The translations under genes were made by a program, and so were the position numbers. The notes beneath the pieces were generated by a model that saw only the letters and a program-made list of their open reading frames with translations, ran no database searches and was not told the DNA's origin. Below, piece after piece: positions 63,646 through 64,000 of a DNA stretch of 64,000 nt. Origin of the DNA: Stenotrophomonas maltophilia (GTDB lineage Bacteria; Pseudomonadota; Gammaproteobacteria; Xanthomonadales; Xanthomonadaceae); the NCBI RefSeq assembly GCF_023518235.1, contig NZ_CP090423.1, forward strand, positions 4,543,001 through 4,607,000. The letters are read 5' to 3'. Every line of letters begins with the position of its first letter. Position 1 is the stretch's first letter.

Positions 63646-64000
63646 ATGCAACAGATCGCCCTGGCCGTGATCGGCGGTACCGGTGTCTACAACCTGGCCA
63701 AGCTCGACGACGTGCAGACCCACGAGGTCGACACCCGTTTCGGCCGTCCGTCCGGCCCGGTGCGGGTGGGCACGCTGCTCGGCCACCGCGTGGCGTTCCT
63801 GGCGCGCCATGGTGAAGGCCACTCGCTGCCACCGCACAAGATCAACTACCGCGCCAACCTGGCCGCGCTGCAGCAGCTGGGCGCGCAGCGGGTGCTGGCG
63901 TTGAACACCGTGGGCGGCATCACCGAACACTTTGGGCCGCGCGTGCTGGCCTGCCCGAACCAGATCATCGACTACACCTGGGGCCGCATCAGCACGATCT
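63646..64000 (+). CDS. S-methyl-5'-thioinosine phosphorylase, 5' part (runs off window)
   Basis: The first 118 residues of a purine-nucleoside-phosphorylase-type enzyme. LAVIGGTGVYNLAKL is the phosphate loop; FLARHGEGHSLPPHKINYRAN is the substrate signature of the MTA/thioinosine phosphorylase family; ALNTVGGI follows. In Pseudomonas the gene next to nagZ encodes a thioinosine phosphorylase that salvages the methylthioadenosine product after deamination; the same neighbourhood here supports this call over MTA phosphorylase. The gene continues beyond base 64000. Confidence 0.85.
   Translation, partial: MQQIALAVIGGTGVYNLAKLDDVQTHEVDTRFGRPSGPVRVGTLLGHRVAFLARHGEGHSLPPHKINYRANLAALQQLGAQRVLALNTVGGITEHFGPRVLACPNQIIDYTWGRISTI

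Overview
The window is typical chromosomal DNA of a Stenotrophomonas species (gamma-proteobacteria, Xanthomonadales), most likely of the S. maltophilia group. The evidence is the high GC content, the gene orders (rpoE-rseA-mucD-lepA-lepB-rnc-era-recO, hflK-hflC-yjeT-purA, nagZ-hpt-thioinosine phosphorylase), and many short GTAG-headed palindromes of the SMAG (REP) type between genes. I see no tRNA, rRNA, prophage, transposase or CRISPR array. Both edges cut a gene: pbpC on the left and a methylthioinosine phosphorylase on the right.

Layout. 1-10.6 kb: end of pbpC; a peroxiredoxin/ferritin-like pair; a CbpA-type co-chaperone; a PilH-like receiver; an AcuI-type reductase; hflK-hflC-DUF2065-purA. 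10.5-16.4 kb: two cell-wall enzymes (M23 peptidase, L,D-transpeptidase), a chemoreceptor with a candidate sigma-28 promoter, a membrane protein, a hydrolase and a small hydrophilic protein. 16.4-27.6 kb: katE with a divergent PAS-AraC regulator, an amino-acid permease, a VOC protein, gcvP behind a tandem glycine riboswitch, a Bcr/CflA exporter and a siderophore-interacting reductase. 27.6-40.3 kb: a lipoprotein M2 peptidase; a lipid A/envelope modification group (ArnT-like, PAP2, EptA) divergent from a two-component system; VOC, DUF819 and an unknown secreted protein. 40.3-48.9 kb: cstA-yjiX, two pirins, aqpZ with a CRP/Clp-like operator, and a two-domain beta-oxidation enzyme. 49-57.8 kb: the sigma-E module followed by lepA-lepB-DUF4845-rnc-era-recO. 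58.3-64 kb: a REC-Hpt protein, rlmD, a CYTH protein, a FrnE-like DsbA protein, then nagZ-hpt-phosphorylase.

The most unusual content is not protein-coding. Four intergenic loci (about 29.64-30.24, 39.78-40.32, 46.39-46.86 and 57.84-58.34 kb) carry copies of a composite element about 475-600 bp long. Each has two long palindromes in mirror orientation around a spacer holding SMAG-type dyads and usually a second strong dyad (GGGGTCAGATCCGTTTTCC and its complement). Most copies are bounded by terminal inverted repeats of about 31 bp. The palindrome arms differ strongly between copies, yet each pair of arms stays almost perfectly complementary, so base pairing rather than sequence is being preserved. 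This looks like a structured, MITE-like intergenic element family, and I do not recognise it as a named one.
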